From positions 186,001-250,000 of the forward strand of contig JACJYZ010000004.1 of assembly GCA_020635855.1 (NCBI GenBank): DNA of 64,000 nt, written 5' to 3'. Made by a program: the position numbers and the translations under genes. Below, piece after piece: positions 25,049-35,362 of this stretch (the first letter of the stretch is position 1; every line of letters starts with the position of its first letter). The stretch comes from Flavobacteriales bacterium. GTDB lineage: Bacteria > Bacteroidota > Bacteroidia > JACJYZ01. Below the pieces are notes generated by a model that worked only from the letters and a program-made list of their open reading frames with translations, was not told where the DNA came from and did no database searches.

Positions 25049-28000
25049 CTACTGAGCCAGCGTAAACCTCACACTCACACCGGCACTGGTATTGGCTGTC
25101 GGGAAAGATGAACTCAGCACCGGTTTGGTGATCACACGATCAAAGAAGACACGTACGTTGAAGCGCTCGTTGATCACATAATCTCCCGATGTTTTCACCG
25201 ATATGATGCGATTTCCTCCGGCATCCTGGTTAATCACAATGCCATTTTCATACTTGCGGGTGACCGTATAATTGTTTCGAATAGATAAGTCGACACGCAG
25301 GTTCAGGTCGCTCTTCAGTTTCTTCTTTCCAAGTTGAATCGGCAGTTCCAGGTCACGGATGCGGTATCCGCTTCCGATCACGAGTTCATTTCCCCGCTGT
25401 TCGGTGAGCTGCAGGTTGGCGAAGTTCATCGACAGGTTACGATCGCGTTTGATCTCCACCCTGGTGATGAGGCTGTTGTTCCAGGTTGCATCCACGTTGA
25501 TCAGCGGACTGAACTGTTCGGTGAGCGATACCTGGTTGATCTGTCGCTCCGGGATGTAATCGCCTTTGCTATCTTTTGCCGTTCCACCGGGTACATACGC
25601 CAGGTTGGATGTGAAAGAACCCACGTTGAAAGAAGACCTGTATCCGTGGCTCAGGCTGAAAGACTTGAACCGTTTCTTGAAGAATTCCTTTTTCATGAGG
25701 CCGTCGTACGTCACACGCCAGTTGGGTTTGGGAGCAGCTGTAAAAATATTCAGGAAGCCCTTGCGAACCGATCTTCCGGAATAGGCCGCGATGAAGGCGG
25801 GTACGAGTACCTCCTGGGAAGTGCGCCCGTAACCTTCATAGTAACCTTCCGGGTCTTTGGTGGTAATGCCTCTTTCCTGGGCCAGCAGCGCCGACACATC
25901 CGCTCCTACTCCCCGGATGAACCGGTCGAACACTTCCGCACTCTTGTCCCTGTTTTTGAAAGCGGTCTTGATTGAAAGGAACGATACGCTCAGGTTACCG
26001 GTCTGCACCGGTTGAAAGTTCACATAACGGTTGCTGTCAGGACTCCAGCGAAAATAGCTCTGCTCGTTCTCCGAGTAGTTGCGGGTGGCGGTGAGTTCCA
26101 CTTTGAGGTCTTTGAACGGTTCGATGCTGCTCCGCAAATTCAGGTTCTGCGTGTAGGTGGTCATAAAGGGATTGTTGAGCAAAGGATCCCTGGTGATCCA
26201 ACCGTTTTCACTTGCCCTGTAAATGATGTCCTTCTGCCCCATCCCGAACACATAGGGAATACCGGGTGCCAGTTCATCCGAATATTGATTTTGCCCGTCG
26301 GAGCGATACTTTTCAATCCCCATGACGTACGGTTTGGGCCTGAAACCGGGAAGTTGTGTGCCACGGCTCTCGGTGTAGTTCACGGAAACGTTCTTCACGC
26401 TGATCAGCAGTCTGGCCAGGTAGTTGAACGCCTCGTACTGATCCGTATCTTTTTCCTTCTTGTCTTTTTTGTCCTTATCCGTACCCGTTGAGTCATTCGG
26501 GTTTTTGGGTGGCTCCGGTTTTTTAGTCCGGGGATTGGACTTGGGTGGTTCCGGCTGATTCAGTTTTTTCAAAGCCGGGATCTTGTTGTAGAGTGTGGTC
26601 AGATTTACCTGCCCGTTCACCTGTTTCTGGTTGGAATTGCTGATGGTATTCCCGAAGCTCTCGGCTGCCAGTGAAGCACTTTGCCAGTCGAAATTGCCGG
26701 TATACCTTCCGTTCAGTGTGATCCAGTTCAGCATCGGAATCATGTTCAGCGGCACGGTGTAGTTGGCACTCACCCTTTGCTGGAATGCGGTGGTGCGACC
26801 GAGGTGTTTCAGGTTGGTGCGGATGCTGTCCTTCTCCTCTTCGGTATCAATCTTGCCTTCCGGTTCGTCGATGCGCGCCAGGTTGGTGGCGCTGTAGTCG
26901 AGCTTCAACGATTTGGTCAGGTCGTATTTGACATCGTAGTACCTGCCCATGGTAAACGCCTTATTATACGTTTCCGGGATTTTGAAATCGGATGCTTTGG
27001 TATTCCGCATCAGGTTTTCGGAATACAGCCTGTTGAGGTCGGTGCGTACCGACACGCGGTTCGGCATGGTATACAGGTTGAATTCTCTGAACAACTTCAG
27101 GTGTTTCGACTTGAACAAAGGAACATTCTTGAAGGGCTCAATCCGCTTCGGGTTCGTGTTGAAATTGTATACCAGTCCGCCTTTATAAGTCCGCGCGGTC
27201 TGGTGTTCGATCTGCACATTCCTGAGATAAGATTCGGTATAGGCATAGTTGGCCGACAGGTTCTCCACATCATAGAAGTGCGATTTGCCACCTCCTGTCT
27301 TATCCTTATGCACATTGGTGAAGTTCAGGCTTCGCCGCTTGTTGTAGGATTGCACGGTGGTGCGAATGGAATCACGCTGGTGTTGGGGAATCTCCGGACT
27401 ATCCAGCACGGGCTTCAGCAAAATGTCGGGGTCAAGCGGGTTGTACTGCGGCCGGCTGAACCCTTCCGAGTGGCCCAGGTACATCGGGATTTTGATCCCG
27501 GTTTTCTCCGGGAGAAATTTACCCAGTTCGAGGTTGGAGGAAATGTCGTACGCCTGCACATCTTCCCGTTGCCTTTCACTCACCTTCTTTTCGATGGAGC
27601 CGAAACCGACCGTACTCATGTTACCCGACAAAGCCAGGGTTCCGAAATCGGCCAGCTTTGCATTGATTCGTGCATTGGCCGCCCATCCGCCCTTTTCATC
27701 GAAATCGGCCAGGCGCAATTCATTTACCCATACTTCGGCACACTTGCTCAATCCGTCATCATCATCTCCTGCACGCGTACCCTGTTTCGGGTTTCTGACG
27801 CCGATCATCACCACCCGCACATCGCTCAGGTTCGGATTTCCCCGCACCGTTGCGTAGTTCTTCCCATCCGATTCGGTGTATGGGTTGAGCAGGGTCACAT
27901 TGGAATTGGTGAGCATCTTGATGTTGCGGTTCTGCTTCACACGATGCAACACGGTCAGATCAAGATCCAGTTCATTGGAAGTGGGCCATACGCTGTAGGG

Positions 28001-31000
28001 GTCTGTGGTACCGGCGGGGGTAACGGCCAGCGGTATTTCGTATTCGTAGTAGTTGTCGTTGAAATCGGTACCGAGGCGGATGAAAACGGACACGTCGTTA
28101 TCTCCCAGGGTATTGTTGGGTACGGCTTCCGCATGAGCGAACATTTTCAGCTTCTTGTATGAACGAAGATCAAAACTGCTGTTCTTGAAAGCACCTCTTG
28201 CATCTCCGTCTTTCAAATCGCAGACCTTGAACACAAGCGACTGTTCATTGAGCTGGCGAAGGTTGGTGGTGGCGATGTCGAGCTCCCGGTTAATGCCCGG
28301 AGGAAGCACATAGTTCACCGGTGTTTTGTTGCTGTTCTCTTCGATGTTGACAGTGGTCAGGTCAAAGTTGGTGTTGTCTTCGGCATCGTCCGGTGTCAAT
28401 TCACCCAGCCCCTGCAGGTCGGTGAATTTCCGCCATTCACTTCGCACCAGTTCCATGGTGGCGAACCTGCACACCACATCGTCGTCGAAGTCACGCAGGA
28501 ACATCCTGATGAAACGGATGGAACGGAAATCCGAAATCTCTCCAACGGTAAGTTGCGGCTTTTTCAGTGGTATCCTGAACTGGTACCAGGATACGGTGTC
28601 TTTTGTTCCGTTGGGCAGTTCGATGATATAATCCACTTTGTCGGTGATGTTGTTCTGTCCGACCACCAGGTCTTCAGGCCGCAGGCTCACATGGTATTGA
28701 TAGTAGCTTTCGGTCTTGCTCAGGTTGTTGTCACGGTTCAGGTCTTCCTTGTCAGGAATGGATGTGGCCTGGGTCACAAGACTTCCCTTACTTTCCTGGG
28801 AGTTACCGTCGGGGCCATTGTATTTCTTGTACCGGTCGAGGATGCTGTACCTTGCGCTGTCGTAATCATCCCCCATGTAATAATGGTAGTCGTCACCTGA
28901 AGGATCCCTCACCGCATTGATGTAGGCAGCACTTGAAGCGCCCAGCGAAGGGTCCTGTGCGATCTTGCTTACATAGGATGTATCGAAGAAAGTACGTTCA
29001 TCAACGTCCCGTAAACCATCGAAACCTACGTCCTGGTATATACGGGCATCCTGTTCATTGCTGAAGCCATCTACCAGCGACTGCACGATGGGCACACGCC
29101 CCCAGGTGGTGGTATCCACGAGGGACACTTCCGCTTTATCGGGAAGTCCGTTTTCAAAGAACTTACGCGAGTCACGCAGTACATCTTCCGAAATATTTCC
29201 CAGGTCTACATACAGGTCACCGCCATTGCTATTGGGTTTGTAGATAAAGGGATCCAGCATCCAGAATTCAATGAATTCGATGTTGGCTGATTCGAAATCG
29301 TTGGTTTCGATCTTCCGCATGATACCGGCCCAACGGGAAGCGGGATCAACCAGGCTTCCGTCGGCATTCAACCCTTTGGAATACGTACCGGGTTCTACAT
29401 CATAGTTGTAGGGTCCTCTTTCTTTCGGGTAGTAGGCCAGGTTGAGTACTGCCAGGTTGGTCGGCTGGCCGCTTTGTGATTGGCGATTGGGGAAAATCTC
29501 CTGCTGGAACACTTCGCGGGAATAGTGATCCGACTGCGCATTGAGGTCGTTCTTGATATGATCCGGTGTCTGGGAATCCTGTCTGAGAAAAGACGGATCG
29601 ATGAAATACCAAGCCAATTTGGCCCGGTTGAAACCATAGGCCTTGTCATTGATGAGTTCCCCTTCCGGAAACATGGATGTTTGCCCTTGTGGCGTGCTGG
29701 CCAGTGTCCAAGCGCCGAAGGATTTGATGTCGATCGGGGTTTCGCTGCCTTCAAAGTCGTCGATGTACGCGGTTCCGTCTTTACCAATGGCCCTTTGATG
29801 CCCGGGAACGAGGTTGGCAAATTCCGCGCTGACCGTGATCGAAGAAACTTCTTTGGTCTCCAGGAACGGCAGTTTATCAACCAGTTTGGTCAGGAATCGT
29901 GACTCGGTGCGGTAGTTTCCATCAATCCCCCAGATGGTATTGCTGATAGGTTCATCGCCGATCTGGATCTTTTGCGTGAGGGGTCTTTCGGTGAGGTTGA
30001 GGACAGTGGCACCCAGGTTGAAGTCTTTTGATATCCGGTAATCCATGTGGGCACCCATCAGGGTTTTCGACTGGATGTTGAACAGGGAGTTGCTTTCCAA
30101 TGAAATTTTAATCGGCGTACCGGATGCAAGCAAACCTTCATTGAGGATTTTCACCCGACCGAACATGTAATCGACCGTATAGTCGACATTTTCCTGGAGG
30201 ATGCGTCCATTGGCCGACACCGTTACCGATCCTTGGGGCACATTGGGCACACCAAGGGAAATCTCCGAACTGGTGGACGACTGATAAGATCCCTTGATGC
30301 TGAAGCGGTTCTTGTTTTCCGGAATCTGCAGGGCTGCGGTGCGGGTGGAGTCATACAGCTCCTGGAAGATGTATTTGGAGGCTACATTCGGGTCATTGAT
30401 TTTGGAGGCCAGGTAGCTGCCGAACGGTTCGAGTACCGGAAAGATGATGCGGCCGTTTTGCGGGCGGATGGTGATGTCATCAATGAAATCGAAATAACCG
30501 TCAGGCGTAGGATCGTTGTTGGTATTCAGGTTATCCAGGTTGAGGAGGGTGATGAGTGGTGTACCTTTCACAGTTCCTTCGGGGATGTAGTTGATGGATG
30601 ATCCCTGGTCCACATCATAATACAAAACGTTCAGCTGGAAGTTATCCCGGTTGACATTGTAGGCATTCATGGCGTAGATGTTCTTCATCATCAGGTCCCA
30701 TTTGCAATCCTTGGGATTGTTCTGGGTACTCTTCAACATCTTCACCATCAGGTTCTGCGGGTTGTTGATGCCATCGGTGGAGAATTCACCCACCTGATAG
30801 AGATCGCTGCCCACAGTGTACTGGTATGCAACCGCAAGTACCTCATCTGGATTCAGCTGCATATTCAATGAAATGAAACCCAGCCGGCGGTCTACGGTGA
30901 ACTCCGACTCTTTCAGCAACCGGGCGCTTTCCACCTCTTCATAATCCTGGCTCGGCTTCAGACCGGTTGCAATCAGCGCACCCGTGGAACTATTGATATC

Positions 31001-32245
31001 CCGTATGCCTGCTTCGGCGGTGATTTTCGCCATCAGGTTGTTGGTGGTGTTATCAGGCACGGTCAGCGAACCGGGGGTGATATAGCCGCTGGAATTGTCG
31101 CAGATATTGGACACATTCTCACCGAGGTCGGTCAGCGCGATGATGTTGCGCGTATTCTCGGTCGTCGGGCTTTTGTTGGTCACCCATACTTCCACGCGGG
31201 TGATGTTGATGCCCGACTGAATTGTGGGCAGATGGGCCAATGCGGGTTCGTACTGGTCCCTGAAATACTGCGAGAGGAAAAAGTGGCGGTTGGCTTCGTA
31301 ATTGTCGCCTTTGATCTCGAAATCGTTGGTTTGCGCACCTCCCTGCAATTCAATCTCAGACTTCTTGCCCTTTTGTTGCGAAAAGATGGTGGTCACCGTG
31401 GCTCTTCCGAATTGCAATTGTGTTTTGATACCGAACAGGCTCTGGCTACCGGTGATAAGCGTTCCTGTCAACGGCAGGCTCACGTTCCCGGCCTCGATCT
31501 TTTTAATGATCTCATCCTCGTAACCCGTGTATTCCAGTTTCATCTGATTCTCAAAATCGAACGTGGCTTCGGTGTTGTAATTGGTGGTGAGTTTGAGTTT
31601 GTCACCGATGTTACCGATCACGTTCATCTGGATCTTTTCCTGAAAATCGAACGTGCTGATGCGGCGTTGTTTTACGGGCAGGGCCGGGTTATCGGTGCGC
31701 GAGATGTTGGCTGCAAAGATCAGTTCCGCCGATCCCTGCGGGCGGATATCCACGGTACTACCTCCGAAAATGCGGTCGAACGCTTCGCCTCCCACATGGA
31801 TCTGAGGAATCACCGACCGCTGTCTTTCAAAGCTTTCGCTGCTGACCCTTTGCTTCCAGTAGTTCTGTTCGGATTTCTGCGCCATGTACTTCTGGAACTC
31901 GTCGAATGTCATATAAGACGGGTTGCGGTAATCGATGTTCCCGATGCGTTCGGTGATGATGTACTGACCGGTTTCCGGGTCGTATTCGATGCGCCGTTGT
32001 ATATTGGATGGATCGTTCAGGTAAAGGGGGTTGTCATCGGCACCCGTGTAATCCCCGAACCGGTCTTTGGGTTGATAGGGGAGGTCGGTATCTCCGGGCA
32101 GCTTCACATCTCCCGTTACCGGTGCGACCGCCGGAGCTGCGAACATGTTCAGCAGGCTGCTACCACCCGGTTTCATGGAGGTAAGCGTGGCCAATCCTAT
32201 GACAGTGGCCAGCCCAACGGGTGCTATGATCTTTGAGCGTATCAA
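25049..32245 (-). CDS. sprA: Cell-surface protein SprA, T9SS translocon and gliding motility
   Basis: 2398 residues, close to the size of flavobacterial SprA. An N-terminal hydrophobic signal (IIAPVGLATVIGLATL) is followed by characteristic SprA stretches: QRRIEYDPETGQYIITERIG, YMTFDEFQKYMAQKS, QPKDRFGDYTG, SAEFANLVPGHQRAIGKDG with YIDDFEGSETPIDI, and ARINAKLADFGTLALSGNMS. The C-terminal third is strand-rich and ends SVRFTLAQ, as an outer-membrane barrel should. In Flavobacterium SprA forms the very large outer-membrane pore of the type IX secretion system. A low-complexity Lys/Asp/Pro segment (near PRTKKPEPPKNPNDSTGTDK) lies around residues 1905-1935. The neighbours ruvA/maeB upstream and gcvH downstream resemble the order I recall in flavobacteria. 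Confidence 0.97.
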   Translation of the reverse strand: MIRSKIIAPVGLATVIGLATLTSMKPGGSSLLNMFAAPAVAPVTGDVKLPGDTDLPYQPKDRFGDYTGADDNPLYLNDPSNIQRRIEYDPETGQYIITERIGNIDYRNPSYMTFDEFQKYMAQKSEQNYWKQRVSSESFERQRSVIPQIHVGGEAFDRIFGGSTVDIRPQGSAELIFAANISRTDNPALPVKQRRISTFDFQEKIQMNVIGNIGDKLKLTTNYNTEATFDFENQMKLEYTGYEDEIIKKIEAGNVSLPLTGTLITGSQSLFGIKTQLQFGRATVTTIFSQQKGKKSEIELQGGAQTNDFEIKGDNYEANRHFFLSQYFRDQYEPALAHLPTIQSGINITRVEVWVTNKSPTTENTRNIIALTDLGENVSNICDNSSGYITPGSLTVPDNTTNNLMAKITAEAGIRDINSSTGALIATGLKPSQDYEEVESARLLKESEFTVDRRLGFISLNMQLNPDEVLAVAYQYTVGSDLYQVGEFSTDGINNPQNLMVKMLKSTQNNPKDCKWDLMMKNIYAMNAYNVNRDNFQLNVLYYDVDQGSSINYIPEGTVKGTPLITLLNLDNLNTNNDPTPDGYFDFIDDITIRPQNGRIIFPVLEPFGSYLASKINDPNVASKYIFQELYDSTRTAALQIPENKNRFSIKGSYQSSTSSEISLGVPNVPQGSVTVSANGRILQENVDYTVDYMFGRVKILNEGLLASGTPIKISLESNSLFNIQSKTLMGAHMDYRISKDFNLGATVLNLTERPLTQKIQIGDEPISNTIWGIDGNYRTESRFLTKLVDKLPFLETKEVSSITVSAEFANLVPGHQRAIGKDGTAYIDDFEGSETPIDIKSFGAWTLASTPQGQTSMFPEGELINDKAYGFNRAKLAWYFIDPSFLRQDSQTPDHIKNDLNAQSDHYSREVFQQEIFPNRQSQSGQPTNLAVLNLAYYPKERGPYNYDVEPGTYSKGLNADGSLVDPASRWAGIMRKIETNDFESANIEFIEFWMLDPFIYKPNSNGGDLYVDLGNISEDVLRDSRKFFENGLPDKAEVSLVDTTTWGRVPIVQSLVDGFSNEQDARIYQDVGFDGLRDVDERTFFDTSYVSKIAQDPSLGASSAAYINAVRDPSGDDYHYYMGDDYDSARYSILDRYKKYNGPDGNSQESKGSLVTQATSIPDKEDLNRDNNLSKTESYYQYHVSLRPEDLVVGQNNITDKVDYIIELPNGTKDTVSWYQFRIPLKKPQLTVGEISDFRSIRFIRMFLRDFDDDVVCRFATMELVRSEWRKFTDLQGLGELTPDDAEDNTNFDLTTVNIEENSNKTPVNYVLPPGINRELDIATTNLRQLNEQSLVFKVCDLKDGDARGAFKNSSFDLRSYKKLKMFAHAEAVPNNTLGDNDVSVFIRLGTDFNDNYYEYEIPLAVTPAGTTDPYSVWPTSNELDLDLTVLHRVKQNRNIKMLTNSNVTLLNPYTESDGKNYATVRGNPNLSDVRVVMIGVRNPKQGTRAGDDDDGLSKCAEVWVNELRLADFDEKGGWAANARINAKLADFGTLALSGNMSTVGFGSIEKKVSERQREDVQAYDISSNLELGKFLPEKTGIKIPMYLGHSEGFSRPQYNPLDPDILLKPVLDSPEIPQHQRDSIRTTVQSYNKRRSLNFTNVHKDKTGGGKSHFYDVENLSANYAYTESYLRNVQIEHQTARTYKGGLVYNFNTNPKRIEPFKNVPLFKSKHLKLFREFNLYTMPNRVSVRTDLNRLYSENLMRNTKASDFKIPETYNKAFTMGRYYDVKYDLTKSLKLDYSATNLARIDEPEGKIDTEEEKDSIRTNLKHLGRTTAFQQRVSANYTVPLNMIPMLNWITLNGRYTGNFDWQSASLAAESFGNTISNSNQKQVNGQVNLTTLYNKIPALKKLNQPEPPKSNPRTKKPEPPKNPNDSTGTDKDKKDKKEKDTDQYEAFNYLARLLISVKNVSVNYTESRGTQLPGFRPKPYVMGIEKYRSDGQNQYSDELAPGIPYVFGMGQKDIIYRASENGWITRDPLLNNPFMTTYTQNLNLRSSIEPFKDLKVELTATRNYSENEQSYFRWSPDSNRYVNFQPVQTGNLSVSFLSIKTAFKNRDKSAEVFDRFIRGVGADVSALLAQERGITTKDPEGYYEGYGRTSQEVLVPAFIAAYSGRSVRKGFLNIFTAAPKPNWRVTYDGLMKKEFFKKRFKSFSLSHGYRSSFNVGSFTSNLAYVPGGTAKDSKGDYIPERQINQVSLTEQFSPLINVDATWNNSLITRVEIKRDRNLSMNFANLQLTEQRGNELVIGSGYRIRDLELPIQLGKKKLKSDLNLRVDLSIRNNYTVTRKYENGIVINQDAGGNRIISVKTSGDYVINERFNVRVFFDRVITKPVLSSSFPTANTSAGVSVRFTLAQ

Positions 32246-32430
32246 TTCAATTCATTTCCGCGCTTGCGTTTTCGCCTGTTTCGTCTCCGAAAATTCAGAT
32301 GAAAATAGGAAAAACGTGCTTAGGTGTCACATAGTATATGCAGCCTTCACGTTTCCTTCAACTCTCCCGAAATGGCTGCATTGCACCCAAATGGGGGACA
32401 CAAAGGAAAGAAATTCCACAAACTCTAATG

Positions 32431-33018
32431 TTATAGGTTTTTTAAGGCCACTTTGATCACATCCTCCACCCGGCCTTCCTGCCCTGCCTCTTTCAGGCCC
32501 TTTTCCACGGCCCGCTCTGCCTGTACGCGATTGATACCGAGCTGTGCAAGCGCCGCCACAGCTTCATCACGTACCGACCCGGCCGCTTCCATACCGGCCA
32601 CCGGTGCCAGATTCACCGACTTACCGATCTTATCACGCAGGTCAACGATCAGGCGTTCGGCCGACTTGGCACCAATGCCTTTAATGCTTTTCAGCAGTCC
32701 CACGTTTCCATCAAGGATGGCTTTTCGTATTTCACCGGGAGTGAGTGACGAACAAATCATCTGGGCGGTTGACGGTCCCACGCCCGACACAGAAATCAGT
32801 TGCCGAAACGTTTCCCGCTCTTCTTTGGTGGCAAAACCGTAGAGTATCTGCGCATCTTCCCGTACCACCAGGTGTGTATAGATCAGGATATTTTCATCGG
32901 CACCCAATGCCGAATAGGTATGTAGAGAAATGTGCAGCAGGTAACCTACACCGTTGCAATCCACAACCGCCTGGGTTGGGTTTTTCTCCACCAGCCGGCC
33001 TCTGAGTTGGGTGATCAT
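32431..33018 (-). CDS. ruvA: Holliday junction branch migration protein RuvA
   Basis: 195 residues. An OB-fold N-terminus (MITQLRGRLVEKNPTQAVVDCNGVG, here in two parts) is followed by two helix-hairpin-helix units (LISVSGVGPSTAQMI and LKSIKGIGAKSAERLIVDLRDKI) and a small C-terminal domain that contacts RuvB. RuvA targets the RuvB motor to four-way junctions. Its ATG overlaps the maeB stop by four bases. No ruvB or ruvC nearby. Confidence 0.96.
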   Translation of the reverse strand: MITQLRGRLVEKNPTQAVVDCNGVGYLLHISLHTYSALGADENILIYTHLVVREDAQILYGFATKEERETFRQLISVSGVGPSTAQMICSSLTPGEIRKAILDGNVGLLKSIKGIGAKSAERLIVDLRDKIGKSVNLAPVAGMEAAGSVRDEAVAALAQLGINRVQAERAVEKGLKEAGQEGRVEDVIKVALKNL

Positions 33019-35291
33019 TGGGTCTTTTTCTTGTTCTGTGCATCTACCACAGCCAGGGTGATCATGTTCACGATCTCACGAACCGAACTGCCCAGCTGCA
33101 ATACGTGAACCGACTTGTTCAATCCCAGCAGCACCGGGCCGATGACCTCACTGGCTCCCAGTTCGAGCACAAGTTTATAGGCAATGTTACCGGCAGACAA
33201 GTTCGGAAAAATCAGGGTATTGGCACCTTCTTTTCCCAATTCGGTGAATGGAAAGTTCTCACGCAGCATGTCGGGGTTCAGGGCGAAATTGGCCTGCACC
33301 TCGCCATCCACGATCAGTCCTGGAAACTTTTCCTTCAACGTGGCTGTGGCCTCCCTTACCTTTCTGCATTCTGACCCGTCTGATGAACCGAAGTTCGAGT
33401 AAGACAACATGGCGATGCGTGGTTGTACATTGAATTGTTTAACCGCTCTGGCCGTGAGCACGGCAATATCTACCAGTTCATCCGCGGTTGGGTTGGTATT
33501 CACCGTGGTATCGGCGAAGAACAATGGTCCTTTCTTTGTGAACAGGATGTACATGCCAGCCACCCGCTTCACGTCTTTCTGGGTTCCGATGATTTGCAGG
33601 GCGGGCCTCACCGTATCCGGGTAGTTGCGGGTGAGACCTGAAATGAGGGCGTCCGCTTCCCCGTTTTCAACCATCATTGCACCAAAGTAATTTCGTTCCC
33701 TCATGATGTGCCTGGATTCATAGTCCGTGAATCCCCTGCGCTGCCTTTTGTGGAACAGGAGGTCACCGTATTGCCGGCGACGGTCTTCTTCCTTTTCGCT
33801 GCGCGGATCGATGATGGGTGTATCACCCAGATCAAGGTGGTTGTCTTTCATCAGTTTTCGGATCCGCTCTTCATTTCCCAGCAGGATCGGCTTGGCGATG
33901 CCTTCGTCTTTGGCCATTTTGGCTGCCTTCAGGATCTTGTAATGATCGGCTTCCGCAAACACCACGCGTTTGGGGTTTTGCCTGGCCTGGGTAGTGATGG
34001 CTGCAATCAGCTTGTTGTCAAGGCCCATCCGTTTGATGAGCTGGACATCGTATCCTTCCCAGTCTTCAATAGTATGTTTGGCCACGCCCGTTTCCAGTGC
34101 CGCCTTTGCCACAGCAGGCGCCACCCGTGTGATCAGGCGCGGATCCATGGGTTTGGGAATGATATAGTCTTTCCCGAAAACCATGTTACGGGCATTGTAC
34201 GCCTGGTTCACGATTTCGGGCACAGGCTCCTTGGCCAGGTTAGCGATCGCTTGCACGGCGGCCAGTTTCATCTCTTCGTTGATGGTGGTAGCGCGTACAT
34301 CGAGTGCACCCCGGAAAATGAATGGAAATCCGAGCACGTTGTTCACCTGGTTGGGGTAATCGGAACGCCCGGTGGCCATCACGATATCTTCCCTGGCAGC
34401 CATGGCCTCAGGCCATGAGATCTCCGGATCGGGGTTGGCAAGGGCAAAAACGATGGGGTTGGCCGCCATGGATTTGACCATGTCACCGGTAACAACGTTG
34501 CCTTTTGAGAGCCCCAGGAACACATCCGCGTCCTTCATGGCTTCCTCCAGCGTCTCAATTTTGCGGTCAGTGGCAAAGAAACTTTTCTGTTCATCCAGTC
34601 CTTCCCTTTCTTTGGTGATCACGCCTTTGCTGTCGACCATCACAATATGATCCAGGGTGGCACCCAATGCCAGATACAACTTGGTGCAGGATACAGCCGA
34701 TGCGCCGGCACCGTTCACAACAATTTTCACATCCCGGATGTCTTTGCCAACGATCTCCAGTGCATTGATCAACGCAGCGGCGGAGATGATGGCCGTTCCG
34801 TGTTGGTCGTCGTGCATGACCGGTATGTCCAGTTCTTCACGCAGGCGTTTCTCAATCTCGAAACACTCGGGCGCCTTGATGTCTTCCAGGTTGATGCCTC
34901 CAAACGTAGGCGCAATGGCCTTGACGGTATTGACGAATGCATCCACTTCTGTGTTGTTCACCTCGATGTCGAACACATCAATGTCTGCAAAGATCTTGAA
35001 CAGTACACCCTTCCCTTCCATCACCGGCTTGGATGCTTCCGGACCTATGTTGCCAAGTCCGAGCACTGCCGTGCCATTGGAGATCACCGCTACCAGGTTG
35101 CCCTTGGCGGTATATTTATACACATCTTCAGGCTGTTCATGGATGGCCACACATGGATCGGCCACGCCGGGAGAATATGCCAGCGAAAGGTCACGCTGGG
35201 AACTGTAAGGCTTTGTCGGAACTACTTCTACTTTGCCCGGTCTGCCCTGGGCATGGTATTCCAGCGCTTCCTGCTTTTGGTTTTTACCCAT
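33015..35291 (-). CDS. maeB: NADP-dependent malic enzyme with phosphate-acetyltransferase-like domain
   Basis: About 758 residues. The N-terminal malic enzyme part (about 1-410) contains YSPGVADPCVAIHEQ, MPVMHDDQHGTAI-type sequence (IPVMHDDQHGTAIISAAAL), a Rossmann GAGASAVSC and FALANPDPEISWPEA. The C-terminal part (about 430-758) is related to phosphotransacetylase (FGSSDGSECRKVREA, FPNLSAGNIAYKLV). MaeB decarboxylates malate to pyruvate with NADP; the PTA-like part is regulatory in known MaeB. The ATG at 35291 (MGKNQKQEALEYH) is preferred over 35321, which would lie above the putative transcription start. Confidence 0.95.
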   Translation of the reverse strand: MGKNQKQEALEYHAQGRPGKVEVVPTKPYSSQRDLSLAYSPGVADPCVAIHEQPEDVYKYTAKGNLVAVISNGTAVLGLGNIGPEASKPVMEGKGVLFKIFADIDVFDIEVNNTEVDAFVNTVKAIAPTFGGINLEDIKAPECFEIEKRLREELDIPVMHDDQHGTAIISAAALINALEIVGKDIRDVKIVVNGAGASAVSCTKLYLALGATLDHIVMVDSKGVITKEREGLDEQKSFFATDRKIETLEEAMKDADVFLGLSKGNVVTGDMVKSMAANPIVFALANPDPEISWPEAMAAREDIVMATGRSDYPNQVNNVLGFPFIFRGALDVRATTINEEMKLAAVQAIANLAKEPVPEIVNQAYNARNMVFGKDYIIPKPMDPRLITRVAPAVAKAALETGVAKHTIEDWEGYDVQLIKRMGLDNKLIAAITTQARQNPKRVVFAEADHYKILKAAKMAKDEGIAKPILLGNEERIRKLMKDNHLDLGDTPIIDPRSEKEEDRRRQYGDLLFHKRQRRGFTDYESRHIMRERNYFGAMMVENGEADALISGLTRNYPDTVRPALQIIGTQKDVKRVAGMYILFTKKGPLFFADTTVNTNPTADELVDIAVLTARAVKQFNVQPRIAMLSYSNFGSSDGSECRKVREATATLKEKFPGLIVDGEVQANFALNPDMLRENFPFTELGKEGANTLIFPNLSAGNIAYKLVLELGASEVIGPVLLGLNKSVHVLQLGSSVREIVNMITLAVVDAQNKKKTQ

Positions 35292-35296
35292 AATTG

Positions 35297-35304
35297 TAAT
35301 TTTG
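35297..35304 (+). promoter_or_regulatory. Possible -7 element for the sirtuin gene
   Basis: Plus-strand TAATTTTG, matching TAnnTTTG, 58 bases before the ATG at 35363. A TTTG at 35276-35279 is 17 bases away, shorter than the usual spacing. Confidence 0.35.
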
Positions 35305-35318
35305 TTTACTCTACCAGA

Positions 35319-35326
35319 CAAATGTA
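35319..35326 (-). promoter_or_regulatory. Putative -7 element for maeB-ruvA
   Basis: Minus-strand TACATTTG, an exact TAnnTTTG match, 27 bases before the maeB ATG at 35291. It overlaps the region transcribed from the divergent sirtuin promoter. Confidence 0.5.
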
Positions 35327-35362
35327 AAAATTAAACCCAAGTCACTTTCAACCTTTCTGCCC

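Noticed and set aside
26681..28162. Plus-strand open frame of 493 residues inside sprA
   Set aside because: Shadow of sprA; no signal, motif or plausible promoter.
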